Positions 23,174-32,810 of a stretch of DNA of 36,819 bases are shown here, one piece after another. Where the stretch lies: assembly GCA_009602735.1 (NCBI GenBank), contig WELA01004388.1, positions 18,520 through 55,338 on the forward strand. Direction: 5' to 3'. The notes below the pieces were generated by a model. The model was not told the DNA's origin. It ran no database searches and saw only the letters and a list, made by a program, of their open reading frames with translations. Origin of the DNA: Mesotaenium endlicherianum (taxonomy: Eukaryota; Streptophyta; Zygnematophyceae; Zygnematales; Mesotaeniaceae). The number at the start of each line of letters is the position of its first letter. The first letter of the stretch is position 1. The translations under genes and the position numbers were made by a program.

Positions 23174-24597
23174 CTAATAGTTCTGCACGTGATCTCTCAT
23201 GGTCTTACCATCAGAACCTTCCAATTCCAACACACCATTGTCGAACGCATGTTTCATGCATAAGATCACTGCACCTGAACTGGTGTCAATGGTAGTCTTA
23301 GTCTGGCGCTTGCGGTAGACGAAGTCTCCTTCCTGGATCTGCGTCATTTGCAGGCGGTAGCTCTCATCTCGCGTCCTGGCGTAACGTTGCGTGTCTCTCT
23401 TTTGTGCAATTTTCAAATTGTCCAGGGCAGCAGGCATCATGTGCTCAAATAACACCTTGCGGCGCAACATGACCTTTAACAGTTTATCAGGGTTGTCCAG
23501 GTCTTTCACCTGCTCAATCTCCTGCTTGATGCTGCTGGGCACAACTAGACTTCTTCCAAACAGAATCTGATAAGGCGAGTAATTTGCCAAAGCAGCTTGC
23601 TTGCTAAATTGTAACCCATAACTAACCATGGCAGGGCCAGATCCCAATCACGCTTATCAAGGCAAAATTTGCGTAAAGCAAACTTAATGGTTTGCACCAT
23701 CCGTTCTGCCAAACCATCTGCTTGTGGGTGGTCTCTAAACGTAGTGCGATGGTCAATGAATTATTTGTCCAGGAGCTTCTCAAAAGATCCTTGGAACTCA
23801 GACCCTTGGTCTGTCAGCACTTCTGCTGGGGCTCCATGACGTATAATCACACCATTGAGGAGCGCTTCCGCGGTCCCCAAGCTTTCTTTAGCGGTTGGAG
23901 GCACCACCTCTATCCACTTAGAAAAATGCTCAATCATGACCATAATGTACTTGTTACCTCACTTGGACAGCGGTAGCTCACCTGCGAGATCGCAGCTCCA
24001 CCGGAAGCCTAGGCCCATGATTGGCAGAGGTTGCAGGTGTGGGTGTTGCTGCATAAAACCAGCCTTGACGCGATCGCAGCTTGTACAGGCCTTGATCACA
24101 TCCTCACACTGCTGCTTCATGCCCCTCCACCAGTAAGACAGCTCCAGAAGACTGCATGTCTTCTTGACAATATAGTGTCCAGTATTCTCATGCATTTCCA
24201 GCACCAGAGTTCGTCTTTTAGTGGGTTCTGGCACTAACTTCTCCTGACCAGTTTCTTCAATCTTGAAGAGGTTATTGCGTTTCCAGCAATACCTTTTAGC
24301 TCGATGGCCTACCTGGTCCTTTTCTTTTGCCGATAATCCTTCTATATGGACTCCCGTCTTCAACCAATGCATAGTGGCTTGATCTTTCCAGATCTCTGGA
24401 CTGAACAGAGGTAGGGGCTCCGCTTCTCCTAATGCTACCATTCTAGCCATTTCGGCCAGGCAGGCGGCCAGTTCTGCTGGGCTGCTCGGATCTTCGTCTT
24501 CTCGAGCTCCTGTTCTGTCGTCTCCGGATGGGTCCGTGTTCCTGCTGAGTCCATCGGCGTCGTTGTTGAGTATACCTGCTGGGTATATCACTGTCAT
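23174..24597 (-). pseudogene. Retroelement integrase, broken
   Basis: Begins with the RNase H end (NNDADGLSRN), then a zinc-binding HHCC motif (HENTGH, then CTSC), then the catalytic core. The three catalytic acids are visible: Asp in FRWSCDLAGELP, Asp in VLTDQGSEFQG, Glu in HPQADGLAERMVQT. A C-terminal domain follows (MTQIQEGDFVYRKRQTKTT). Breaks: TGA at 23959-23961, where integrases usually have Arg (CGA to TGA would be a CpG transition); TAA at 23761-23763; a frame change near 23620 in the YN-SKQAALANYSPYQILFG region; TAG at 23174. It would insert the element cDNA into the host genome; this copy cannot make it without recoding. Confidence 0.88.
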
Positions 24598-26224
24598 CTA
24601 GTACTCCTGGAGCTTGAGAGCCCAACGAGCCAATTTGCCAGTGAGGTCTCCATTCTTCATCAGCCAGAGTAATGGCGAGTGATCTGTGATAAGTGTGAAG
24701 GGTCTTCCCCATAGATACTCTCTGAAATGTGCAACAGCCCAAACCACTGCCAGTAGCTCTCTTTCGTAGGACGAGTAGTTGCTCTCCGCTCGGTTGTTAG
24801 AGCGCGAGGCATAGGCAATGACGTACTCCTCTCTAGGACTTTCAGCCTGAGTGAGTACTGCGCCAACTCCCACACGACTCCAGTCGGTGTGTAGATTGAA
24901 CGACTTGGAGTAGTCAGGTATTCGCAAGACTGGGGCTGTTACCAGCCGCTTCTTGAGCTCGTTCATGGCCTTCTCCTGGGCTTTCGTCCACACAAAAGGT
25001 ACGTCCTTTTTCAGGAGTTCTGTCAAGGGTTTAGCAATTTTGCTATAATCTTTCACAAATTTACGATAGTATCTGCTTAGTCCTAACAGAGCTTTCAGCT
25101 TAGACACATTCGCTGGTGCAGGTATCTCGTAAATGGCTTCAGTCTTTACAGCCTGAGGGGACATAGCATTGTTCCCAATCTCATGTCCTAAGTAAGGCAC
25201 ATGTGCCTCAAAGAATCTGCACTTTTCAGGATGCAGCGTCATCTGGAATTTCTCCAGGCACTGGAACAGTTGTTCCAAGTGCTCGAGGTGCTCCTCTATG
25301 GACTTGCTGAACACCACTACGTCATCAATGTATGGTTTTGCAAAATCCAGCCCCTCCAGCACTTTATCCATAGTCCTGTGAAAGATGGCTAGGGCATTTT
25401 TCAGCCCAAACGGCATTACCGTCCATTGCCAAAGTTTCCTTTGGGCCCAGAAAGCGGTCTTACCTCGATCTTCTGTTTTCACAGGGATTTGGTTGAAGCC
25501 TTGGCGTAGATCGATAATGCTGAACACCTTCCTAGTGGTAGCAATCGCAAAGATCCGCTCTGGTGTAGGCATCACATAGCTGTCTGGCTCCGTGTGAAGA
25601 TTCAGTCGTCTGTAGTCTTCACACATACGAGTGGCTGTATAATTGCCATCCTCGTCCTTCTTGGCAACTACTACCGTGGGAGCTCCATGTATGGAGGTTG
25701 ATTTCTCGATCATGCCGAGCTTGTGCAGCTCCTGGCAAGTTTTCTCCACGCAATCCCATTCGGTCTGACTGAGCTTATGCGGTCCAAGTCTGACTGGGTT
25801 ATCAATAGATAGTGTGATCTCACACACACTAGCAGTGGTTCTACCAATCTCCTCCTTGGTAAAAGCAAACACCTTGCGGTGCTTCTTCAGCAACCTTTCT
25901 ACTTTTGCTCTCTGTTGGGTTGAGACCATGTTTCCAATAGTGAAAACCTCAATTGCCGGCTGCTTTTCCCCAACACAGGCATCCAGTAGTTGCTACTCTT
26001 TGGGTCCAGGTAGGGGCTTTCCGCTCTCATCCTGGCCTTTAGGCTTTTCTGCCTGATTGTTAGGGGGTGGAGTGGCAGGCTTTGCAGCTTGCTCCTCCGC
26101 TGTCTTAGGCTCGGTGGCCTGCTTCTTAGGCCTCTTACCATTCCCGATAAATCGTCGCGCCTTTTTGGTTGCGTGGTGTAGGTTAAACGCCTCCGGATGG
26201 GCTGCCTCAAGAATCTTTCTTCAT
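24598..26224 (-). CDS. Retroelement reverse transcriptase and RNase H
   Basis: The 443-residue open segment from 25929 to 24598 holds a full Ty3/gypsy RT: GMIEKSTSIHGAPTVVVAKK, MCEDYRRLN, SIIDLRQGFNQIPV, MPFGLKNA (172-179) and catalytic YIDD (200-203), then YLGHEIG and the thumb. RNase H follows with D349 (LHTDWSRVG), E391 (ERELLAVVWA) and D416 (LITDHSPLLWL). The same frame is open upstream to about 26224 except for a TAG at 25993-25995. The final TAG at 24598-24600 falls inside RNase H, between LQEY and MTVIY, where related elements have a sense codon. The upstream part is a Lys/Pro-rich linker. Confidence 0.95.
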
Positions 26225-28019
26225 CGATCGCAGTCCAGCTGGTCCGTGTTCTGCTTCTTCACGTGGTGGGGGTGGGTTTGGCAAAGGCCACCCTGCTGGA
26301 TCTGCTCTGGGGTCGATTGTCCAACCCCATTCGCGCTCAATGGTAGCTATGTGCGCAACGGTTGTGCCAAAGTCCTCTCTGGCTGGTGGCGTAACCGTCC
26401 ATGTTTGTGTCATAGTATGCGATCCTTGAGCCGTAGCTAGTTGTGCGTATACAGCATTTTCTGCTGTCAAGCGGCTTATGGTGCTTCTCAACTCTACCAG
26501 TTCCCTTTCAGACACTGCAGGTGTCCTAGGAGCTGAACTGTCCTTCTCCCACGTTCCAGTGGATGAGGGGCGCACCATGGGACTGTGAATTCCCAATGTC
26601 ATGGCTTTGCAAATTGAGCCATCCTCTCCCTTCCTCTGCAAAATCTATAGGATAGGTTGCGGAGGAGGAGCCGTGGTTCCTTTCAAAACCCCTTCTCCCT
26701 GAGCTGTTCCCCAGTACTTGAAATAACGCATCAGAATCCGCTTGAAAGGTGCATTCTCTTCCCGGGCCACCTTTCTTGGTCTGCTCGCGCGACCGTGAGG
26801 ATTTCCTTGTGTTGGTTCCACCTTAGCGGTGCAGGCAGCCACTTCCTGCGGCTGTTGTAGCTGATGTGGGGTAGCTTGAAAACTGGCGGTTGGAGTGCTG
26901 GATGTAGGCGACCTTAGATTGTTGTAAAGATCGGCGAGGCTGGGTCCTTCCATCATCAATTGGTCGTTCACCCAATCATCTGTTCTGAGTTCTTGCAGCT
27001 CTAATAGGTCCAGCTCTGGGGTTGGAAAACGTGGAATTGCTTCCTGAATCTCCTCTTCATTGGTGACTGACGGCAGGTCAAACTCTGGAAAGTCTGGCAT
27101 CTCTGCCTCATCTTCAACTGATTTCTCCGCTCCGGGTGGTGGCGGTTTTCCTTCATTATCTGTGTTGAGCTTTGCCAAGTTGACGATGGTTGATTGCAGA
27201 GCGCTTGTCGCCTTTGCCACTTCCCTTTCCTTGTGTTGTCGAGCGTCTGCGTCCAGCAGCTGCTCCATGATTTGCCTTGCAATGAATTCAACTATTTGAC
27301 TGGCTAAACCCTGCTATTGCCCCTTAGCCTGCGGCTCTGGGCTCATCAAGGCAGGTGTTATGGAGAGTTTCTTGTCCAACTCTTCCTGGCGTTCTTCGAA
27401 TATCACTTCGAGACATATGGTCTTTGCAGACCCTCCAGAATCTCCTGAGTTCTGGCTACTCTCTTCAGCCCATTCACCAAGATTGCACTGGCGTTCTTGC
27501 CTTAGTACTTGGTTTAGGCAATATCCAGTATTTTCGGTTGTAGGCTCAGGAGCCTTCTTCTCAGATTCTTCTCACATGTCTTGTAACGACGCTCGCTCTG
27601 GTGAAGACGATAAACACTTTTGGTTAGCTGTCCTGCCAATAGTCTCCGCGCCCAGCTGCTCTTGGGCTGAGGTGGGTATCATACCCTGACCTGGCCTCTT
27701 CTGGGGTCTCTTCACGTATTGATGTCGTTGCTCCGGGCGGTGAGCTCCCAAAAATATAGCTGTGAGTGGCATTTCTCACAAATGATGGGGTGCCATGCGT
27801 ATCGTCTTCCACTCCTGGTAGCGGTGCTGCTTGCTTAGACGCCTCATCCCTCACGGGTGTATCCTCTCTTTCCAGAGGTGCTTGTAATTCATTGGTCCGT
27901 TTATCAATCCGGTCGAATAGATCCTGACATCTCATCAGTTCTGCCACCCTATCTCCCCTGAATGCTCTGTCTACAGCGGCTTCCGCTGCGTCTCTTTGCA
28001 CCCAGTATTCTTCTTGTTG
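26207..28019 (-). CDS. Acidic, disordered linker between methyltransferase and RT
   Basis: Two frames cover this stretch: 28019-27624, continuing the methyltransferase frame after a TAG, and about 27700-26207 in another frame. Residues are rich in Glu, Asp, Pro, Gln and Ser, with helical charged segments (QIMEQLLDADARQHKEREVA, ELDLLELQELRTDDWVND). No known domain was recognised. Stops: TAA 27624, TGA 27572, TAG 27314-27316, TAG 26645-26647, and TGA 26207 in the overlap with the RT frame. It may be a spacer or a host-protein docking region. That coding flow persists on both sides of the stops argues these are secondary breaks. Confidence 0.55.
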
Positions 28020-29100
28020 CTAATGTGCCGTTCTGATAGTCCTCTGATCAGATGTTGGCACCACATTGATCCCAATTGTCATTGGTCTTGGTCTTGGCAT
28101 AGGCTTGTCAGTGAAGGATAACTGTTGCCATGTCATGATTGTTTCCACCAACCAAGTCATAGAGTGCTGCCCAATCATGTTGCCGAAAATCTTTGCAGCT
28201 TCATCTGATCCTACAGCATCGGCTATATGCCGAGCTATGGTGTCGCGTATTTCAAGGCATTTGCCCTTTTCCACCGCGGTGGGCTCTCTCCACACGGCGT
28301 CTCTTTTATATATGTCTTTGACCATTCCTGCTCCACCTCCTCTGAAGGCTCGGGATCCTGGATATGTTGTAAAGGTAGGCAGTACCACTCTTGGCTGGCC
28401 TGGTTCGTTGATGACACGCTGTGGATAGGAATTCCTCCAGGTCACTGGTCTGGTATGCACCGCCGGTGCCCTTTCCACTGTCAATGCTGTTGGTGATCGC
28501 CGTGTAATGTCCTCCATTTCTCTCAAAATCTCGATAGACATGCCGTTGGTCCAAAATATCCTGGCCCTATGGGATAATCCCCCGTGCTTGGCGTCGTTGA
28601 TTAGCACATGATGGCCCAAAGTGGAGTCAAAAACCAGCCATGGTTCTCCCGGCTTCATCTGCTTGTAGTCCATTCCTAGATGTACGTTCTCAATCACAAA
28701 CACAGGTGGGTGATAGTGCTGACGTTCCCGCAGCATGCTGATGATTTTCACCATCCATCCCCAGTGTTGTGCTCGTGGATCACTGAATCCCCTCCTGTTT
28801 TCAGCTTGAGAAAATGGTTGACAAGGAAATCCAGCAAAGATCCAATCAATCCCTGTAGCCATGCAAGTATTCAGGCTTCACGTTCATAATGTTGCCTCCG
28901 GCAATGCGCTCGACATTGCTATATGCAGGCGCCATCCCTTTAAAATGATGCATTTGCCGCATCTGATTCATGACCTCTTGGAATGCTCGAAAAGCGTGGT
29001 CATTGTTGTCAACATACAAGACTTTGGCCACCTGTATTCCTCGCTAGATCAATGCTATGGTCCCAGAGCCAAGTTCGGCGAATAATTCCAACACCACCAC
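28020..29100 (-). CDS. DNMT3-like cytosine-5 DNA methyltransferase
   Basis: Transfers a methyl group from AdoMet to cytosine in DNA. Motif I (VVVLELFAELGSG) closes the upstream frame just before a TAG at 29044-29046; the next segment (28846-29031) continues in the same frame with VLYVDNNDHAFRAFQE. After a frame change at 28846-28862, the 280-residue segment from 28862 has motif IV GFPCQPFSQAENRRGF (catalytic Cys 14, codon 28821-28823), motif VI VIENV (Glu 58) and motif VIII DAKHGGLSHRARIFWTN. The last closely matches the HRARYFW region of DNMT3 enzymes, with a DNMT3-like target-recognition stretch (TFTTYPGSRAF) and a motif X-like IFGNMIGQHSMTWLVETIM. Motif order is normal, not the rearranged DRM order. 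Catalytic residues are intact; expression is blocked by the breaks. Confidence 0.9.
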
Positions 29101-30006
29101 TCCCCTTTTGCGGAAAGGATCTTCCATCCTGACAATGCCTTGCGGCAGCGGCTCCACTCCAGGCATCAGATTTGCAGAAGAAGTAACCGGGTAGGGTACT
29201 GGCAGCAGCTCTTGCGGGCCGTGGTCCCTATTACTCACAATTTCCAACTGCTTCATGATCCGGGATTGCCATACCAAGGGTGTTGGCATGTTTATGCTTG
29301 TAAAACCTTCCTCTTCTTGCTTCATGAGGTTGTCGCTGGCTTCTGGGTACCTGTCATTAATGTAGCAATCTAGCATTCCGTACTTTGCTACTCCTATGCA
29401 AACCATTTTCACAGGAATTTCTCCAGCCGGCTGCCTATCTGTTGACTGGTAAGTCACTCTCTGTTTTCGCATATCAATGACCACACCCAAGGGAATCAGT
29501 GCTTCTGTTCCCAAGAGAACATCATAGTTCTCAACTTCCGTCACTGTGCACTCTATAAATAGTGACGCCTCTTCAAGTTTCTTTAGATTTACTGTGATTT
29601 TCACATGCTTGCGGGTAATCCTACAAGACTTTGAGACTTGTCCTAAGGCAATTCTTAACTGAAAAGAACTCTCTTTCAGGTCCCTTGCCGTCAAACCTAG
29701 AGCTTTCACAGCTCGTTTTCCCAAAATGACTGGCTGTGCGCTTGTATCCAACAGAATGTTGGGAGCTGCCCAGTTGTTGAAGATCAATGCACCATCCTTA
29801 TTTTGCACTCTCACGGTGCTAAAATTGGTTGGCAATGAGGCGCTATTTGCACCTTCCTCAGCTATATCCAGCTGATGTCCGGCCTCTTCAACCGTGAATG
29901 GGTAGGTGATGTGCGAATCAGCGAGAGAAAGCAAAGGAGCATGCTGGATCCGGTGCTCCACCAGAGCCTTCAGCTTCTCCAGTGAAAAACTGAATGTCTT
30001 GCGCAA
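29044..30006 (-). CDS. Retroelement aspartic protease, running into methyltransferase motif I
   Basis: 320-residue open segment. The protease active site is ILLDTSAQPVILGK (Asp 87; DTSA instead of the commoner DTGA/DSGA), and DVLLGTEAL (162-170) is the ILG-type motif of retroviral-like proteases. The last ~20 residues are methyltransferase motif I, so protease and methyltransferase belong to one polyprotein. The frame is open upstream of the first Met to about 30037, where it meets a TGA, while Gag uses a different frame; a frame change or lesion joins them near 30010-30040. The stretch between protease and motif I (about residues 190-300) has no recognised domain. Confidence 0.85.
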   Translation of the reverse strand: MRKTFSFSLEKLKALVEHRIQHAPLLSLADSHITYPFTVEEAGHQLDIAEEGANSASLPTNFSTVRVQNKDGALIFNNWAAPNILLDTSAQPVILGKRAVKALGLTARDLKESSFQLRIALGQVSKSCRITRKHVKITVNLKKLEEASLFIECTVTEVENYDVLLGTEALIPLGVVIDMRKQRVTYQSTDRQPAGEIPVKMVCIGVAKYGMLDCYINDRYPEASDNLMKQEEEGFTSINMPTPLVWQSRIMKQLEIVSNRDHGPQELLPVPYPVTSSANLMPGVEPLPQGIVRMEDPFRKRGVVVLELFAELGSGTIALI

Positions 30007-30179
30007 CCCGGGCCTGGTTTGTCGTAGCTGCGAGATCTCGTTTCATCCAGAGTGATCCGGAAAGTCTGAGGAAGCTTCCCAGCATTCCTTGGCACCAGAC
30101 GGCTGTGATCTGATTGCTCGGCAGCCGTTGCATCCACAGCCCTTTCAGGCAGCCGCTTCTCGCCTTTGCAGACGGTCTT

Positions 30180-31659
30180 TTATGCAATATATGCATCATA
30201 GTAGACATTGGGCGCATTTAGTTTCGCAAACTGCGCTTTCAACTCAGCGATTTCTGCACTCATAGCTTCATACTTCTGGTTACCCTTGCGGTTACCAAAG
30301 CCACCCTTTTCCTTCTTTTTCTCTTTGTCTGCCTCTTTCGTGGCAGCATTTGCCCAGGGCGGCTTTAGATTTGGGTTCTTAGACCAGCACTCATCTTCCG
30401 AGTGTCCCTTCTTACTGCAATGTGCGCATATCTGCGCTTTGCTAGCGGATAGTTGCTTAGCATCTGGATACGGACAGTCTCTCTTCTGATGTCCTGATTT
30501 CCCGCAATTCCAACAACTCTCTGCTGTTTCAGCAGTGTTGGCGTGCTTAGCAAACTTATTGAAAGACCCGCTCTTTTTCTTAAACTGAAAATTAGAGCTG
30601 TTGGCCTTAGGCAAAGAGAATTCCTCTCTCCTCTCAGAAGCCATAAGCGTCCTGGAAGCCTCTTTATACCACACTTTACCTTCTTCCACATTACGTGCTA
30701 TCTCAGCCGCCTCGTCAATGTCCAGTCAATCCCGTGCTTTGCGGACAGATGTGGCCTGACTTCACGATCTGTTTTCTTGCCCAAGCACAACAGAAACTTG
30801 TCAGCCACTATTCTGGGCTCGTATATTTTTGCCTTTTTGGCGAGGTCTACCAATCTGGATTTGACCTCCATGACTGTCTTGTTCTTATGACGAACATAAT
30901 GCACATAACGGTGCACCCTAAGACTGCAATCCTCTGGGAATCGTGCTTCAAGCAGCTTGAAGAAACGACGCAGGCAATGCTTGGAATCTAGCTGGTCATC
31001 CCAGCCTCCATATCCTTTCGACAGCTAGCCAAGGCTTGCGCATGGCTTGCCTCTGTCGTGGCGCTATCGCTTTGTTGACCATTGAGAGGTGTAGCTCTGT
31101 GTGTTTCTCGTTCCTGAGCTTTAGCAATCTTTTCAGACAGTTCTGCACACACTTTTCGCAATTCTGTGACAGAGTCGACATCATCATCGTGAGTGGCAGC
31201 CTTCCGCTGGCCCTCAATGAGTTGCCTCATGGCCTCTGTTAATTGTTGTGTTAGTGCAGCTAAGTCTATGCTCTCAACAGGTGCAGTTGTCACTGTTCTT
31301 CCTGAAGATAAAGCAGACATTCGGGCTTTCGCAGCCTCTTTCGGAATTTTTAAATTCCTAGCCCTTTTCTGTTCTCCAAACGCTCATTCCTGGGTGAGAT
31401 CCTCATTCTTCCAGAATTGGCGATATAACAACAGAGCATTCTTGTCCAAGTACTGAACCAAGCCTATTAATGCGACAAATTGTGTATATGGAGAATCCTT
31501 GCGAATCTTCTTAAAGAATTCTGCCCAATAGATCTCGTCAAACTCTTCGAAAGTGAGACCATTTCCGTTGGTTCGTCCGCTAAAACACTTTGCAGACAGC
31601 TTGAACTTAGGATTTTCATCCCGATCATCACCGGCCATTTTGAACGGTGAACAGGACAC
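30180..31659 (-). pseudogene. Retroelement Gag with two CCHC zinc knuckles, broken
   Basis: Starts near 31659 or, more likely, at the Met in MAGDDRDENPKFKL (31638). Segments: capsid-like N part to a TGA at 31384; coiled middle (31320-30988, with LTQQLTEAMRQLIEG); a segment in another frame (about 31000-30698, HRYVHYVRHKNKTVMEVK); and a third frame from about 30730 with two zinc knuckles, CWNCGKSGHQKRDC and CAHCSKKGHSEDEC (both CX2CX4HX4C), then a Lys-rich tail ending at TAA 30180-30182. Gag packages element RNA in virus-like particles. Two frame changes and one internal stop make this copy defective. Confidence 0.85.
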
Positions 31660-32730
31660 ACTGACTCTTCCCTACACGTCTTGCTCTCTGCCCAAATCAG
31701 GTACAAAGGCTCATGTATTATCCGGGTTCTCACCGCTTGCGGAGTTATGACAAGACTCGTCTCTCGACGGTTGCTCACTCCACCGGTTGTCAGTATGCTC
31801 AGACGTCTCACTTTCTCGTGGACTTTGGCTAGAATCAGAACCTTCTGCAGGCTCCACAGAGTGGTAGAGTCTTCCACTCCTCAACCGCATATACAGTTGA
31901 ATTTCTCCGGGTCCCCTTCCAGGTTGAACACCGGCAGCCTTCACAGGCCTCGATCCCCAACTGACTTGGGAATTCTTGCTCACCTGAACCAATCAACCCA
32001 AGTTCTCAGAACTAGGACAAAAGCGTCTTACTTCCACACAGGCTTTCGCCCAAGTTGAGGGTTTACATAATGAACAAGTTCGTAGTTTGCAGAAATCACG
32101 TCTAAGCAGCTTAACAGGCAATGTCAAGTGCAGAGAAATTCGCCCTCCAAGGTTTTCGCTTAACTTCCACGAGTCACAGCTTACAAAACTCTGAACTGCA
32201 CATCTATGCTGGCCTGGTCTGAGCTCTTCGCTCACCACCGCGCCTTAACAGCTCTTCACTGCTTGGCTGGGCTCACTCAGTTCTTCACTGAGAGCTTTAC
32301 TTGTTAATACTACTCTTGCTATCAGCAATTCGACAATAGAGACTTCTGAGAACTTGGAGACTACCACAGCACTCACCATTTTAAGTGACCCTCGCACGCT
32401 TGCAGCGTTTGACCTCAATCTGTGCTAATCTCCTAACAGATTCTATTCTGCAGCTCTCTACTTTCCACCAGCGAGATCCTCTCTTGGGAACTCCTGAAGC
32501 CTAACCTTTCTATGATTCACTTAGGAAGAAATCTTCCAGCGTCGGTAGAAGAGTCGCGCCTCGGCCCTTCTATGGCCTCGGGAACTCCTTCTTCTTTGCG
32601 CTCCTTCTGCTTCTTCAGCTTTCGTTGACAACAATGCGAGCAAGAATGAGGCAGCTTCAGGCAGGACTCGTGTGTAATGAATCAGTATATTAGTAGATAT
32701 AATATTCATTTAAATATAATAGTTAATTTA
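31660..32730 (-). promoter_or_regulatory. Presumptive retroelement 5' region (U3/R/U5 and leader)
   Basis: No gene is supported on either strand. An AT-rich stretch at about 32685-32728 reads TATATTTAAATG and TATTATATC on the minus strand, a plausible core promoter for transcription toward Gag. A long leader would follow. No tRNA primer-binding site complementary to initiator methionine tRNA was recognised, so the LTR boundary is not placed. Confidence 0.35.
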
Positions 32731-32733
32731 GTT

Positions 32734-32810
32734 CAGCCTGCTGAACTTTAGTTAGTCGTCAGTCTGCTGAACTTTAGTTTAAATCAGTCTGCTGGACTTT
32801 ACATAATTAT
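32734..32810. repeat. Three tandem 25-26-bp repeats upstream of the retroelement promoter region
   Basis: CAGYCTGCTGRACTTTA units start at 32734, 32760 and 32785, with variable 3' parts. A related inverted word (AGCAGCAGGCTGAAGTCA) follows at about 32832-32850. Position just beyond the TATA-like stretch is what U3 enhancer repeats look like; this is inference. Confidence 0.75.

Larger units (their letters stand above)
22891..32810 (-). mobile_element. Ty3/gypsy-like retroelement encoding a DNMT3-like methyltransferase and a PHD finger
   Basis: Read on the minus strand the order is: presumptive 5' regulatory region (about 32.8-31.7 kb), Gag with zinc knuckles, aspartic protease, cytosine-5 methyltransferase, acidic linker, reverse transcriptase, RNase H, integrase, PHD finger, polypurine tract. 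RT before RNase H before integrase is the Ty3/gypsy order. Methyltransferase and PHD finger are extra modules. The copy is broken. In-frame stops lie at 31384, 30180, 29044, 28020, 27572, 27314, 26645, 25993, 24598, 23959, 23761 and 23174. The frame changes near 31000, 30720, 30010-30040, 28850, 27630, 26215 and 23620. Outer ends are approximate; no LTR pair, primer-binding site or target duplication was recognised. Confidence 0.88.

Noticed and set aside
27354..27689. Plus-strand frames opposite the linker
   Set aside because: Antisense to the retroelement coding region with no motif; shadows.
31467..32058. Open frames on both strands upstream of Gag
   Set aside because: Overlapping, mutually exclusive, and no motif; treated as leader/LTR sequence.
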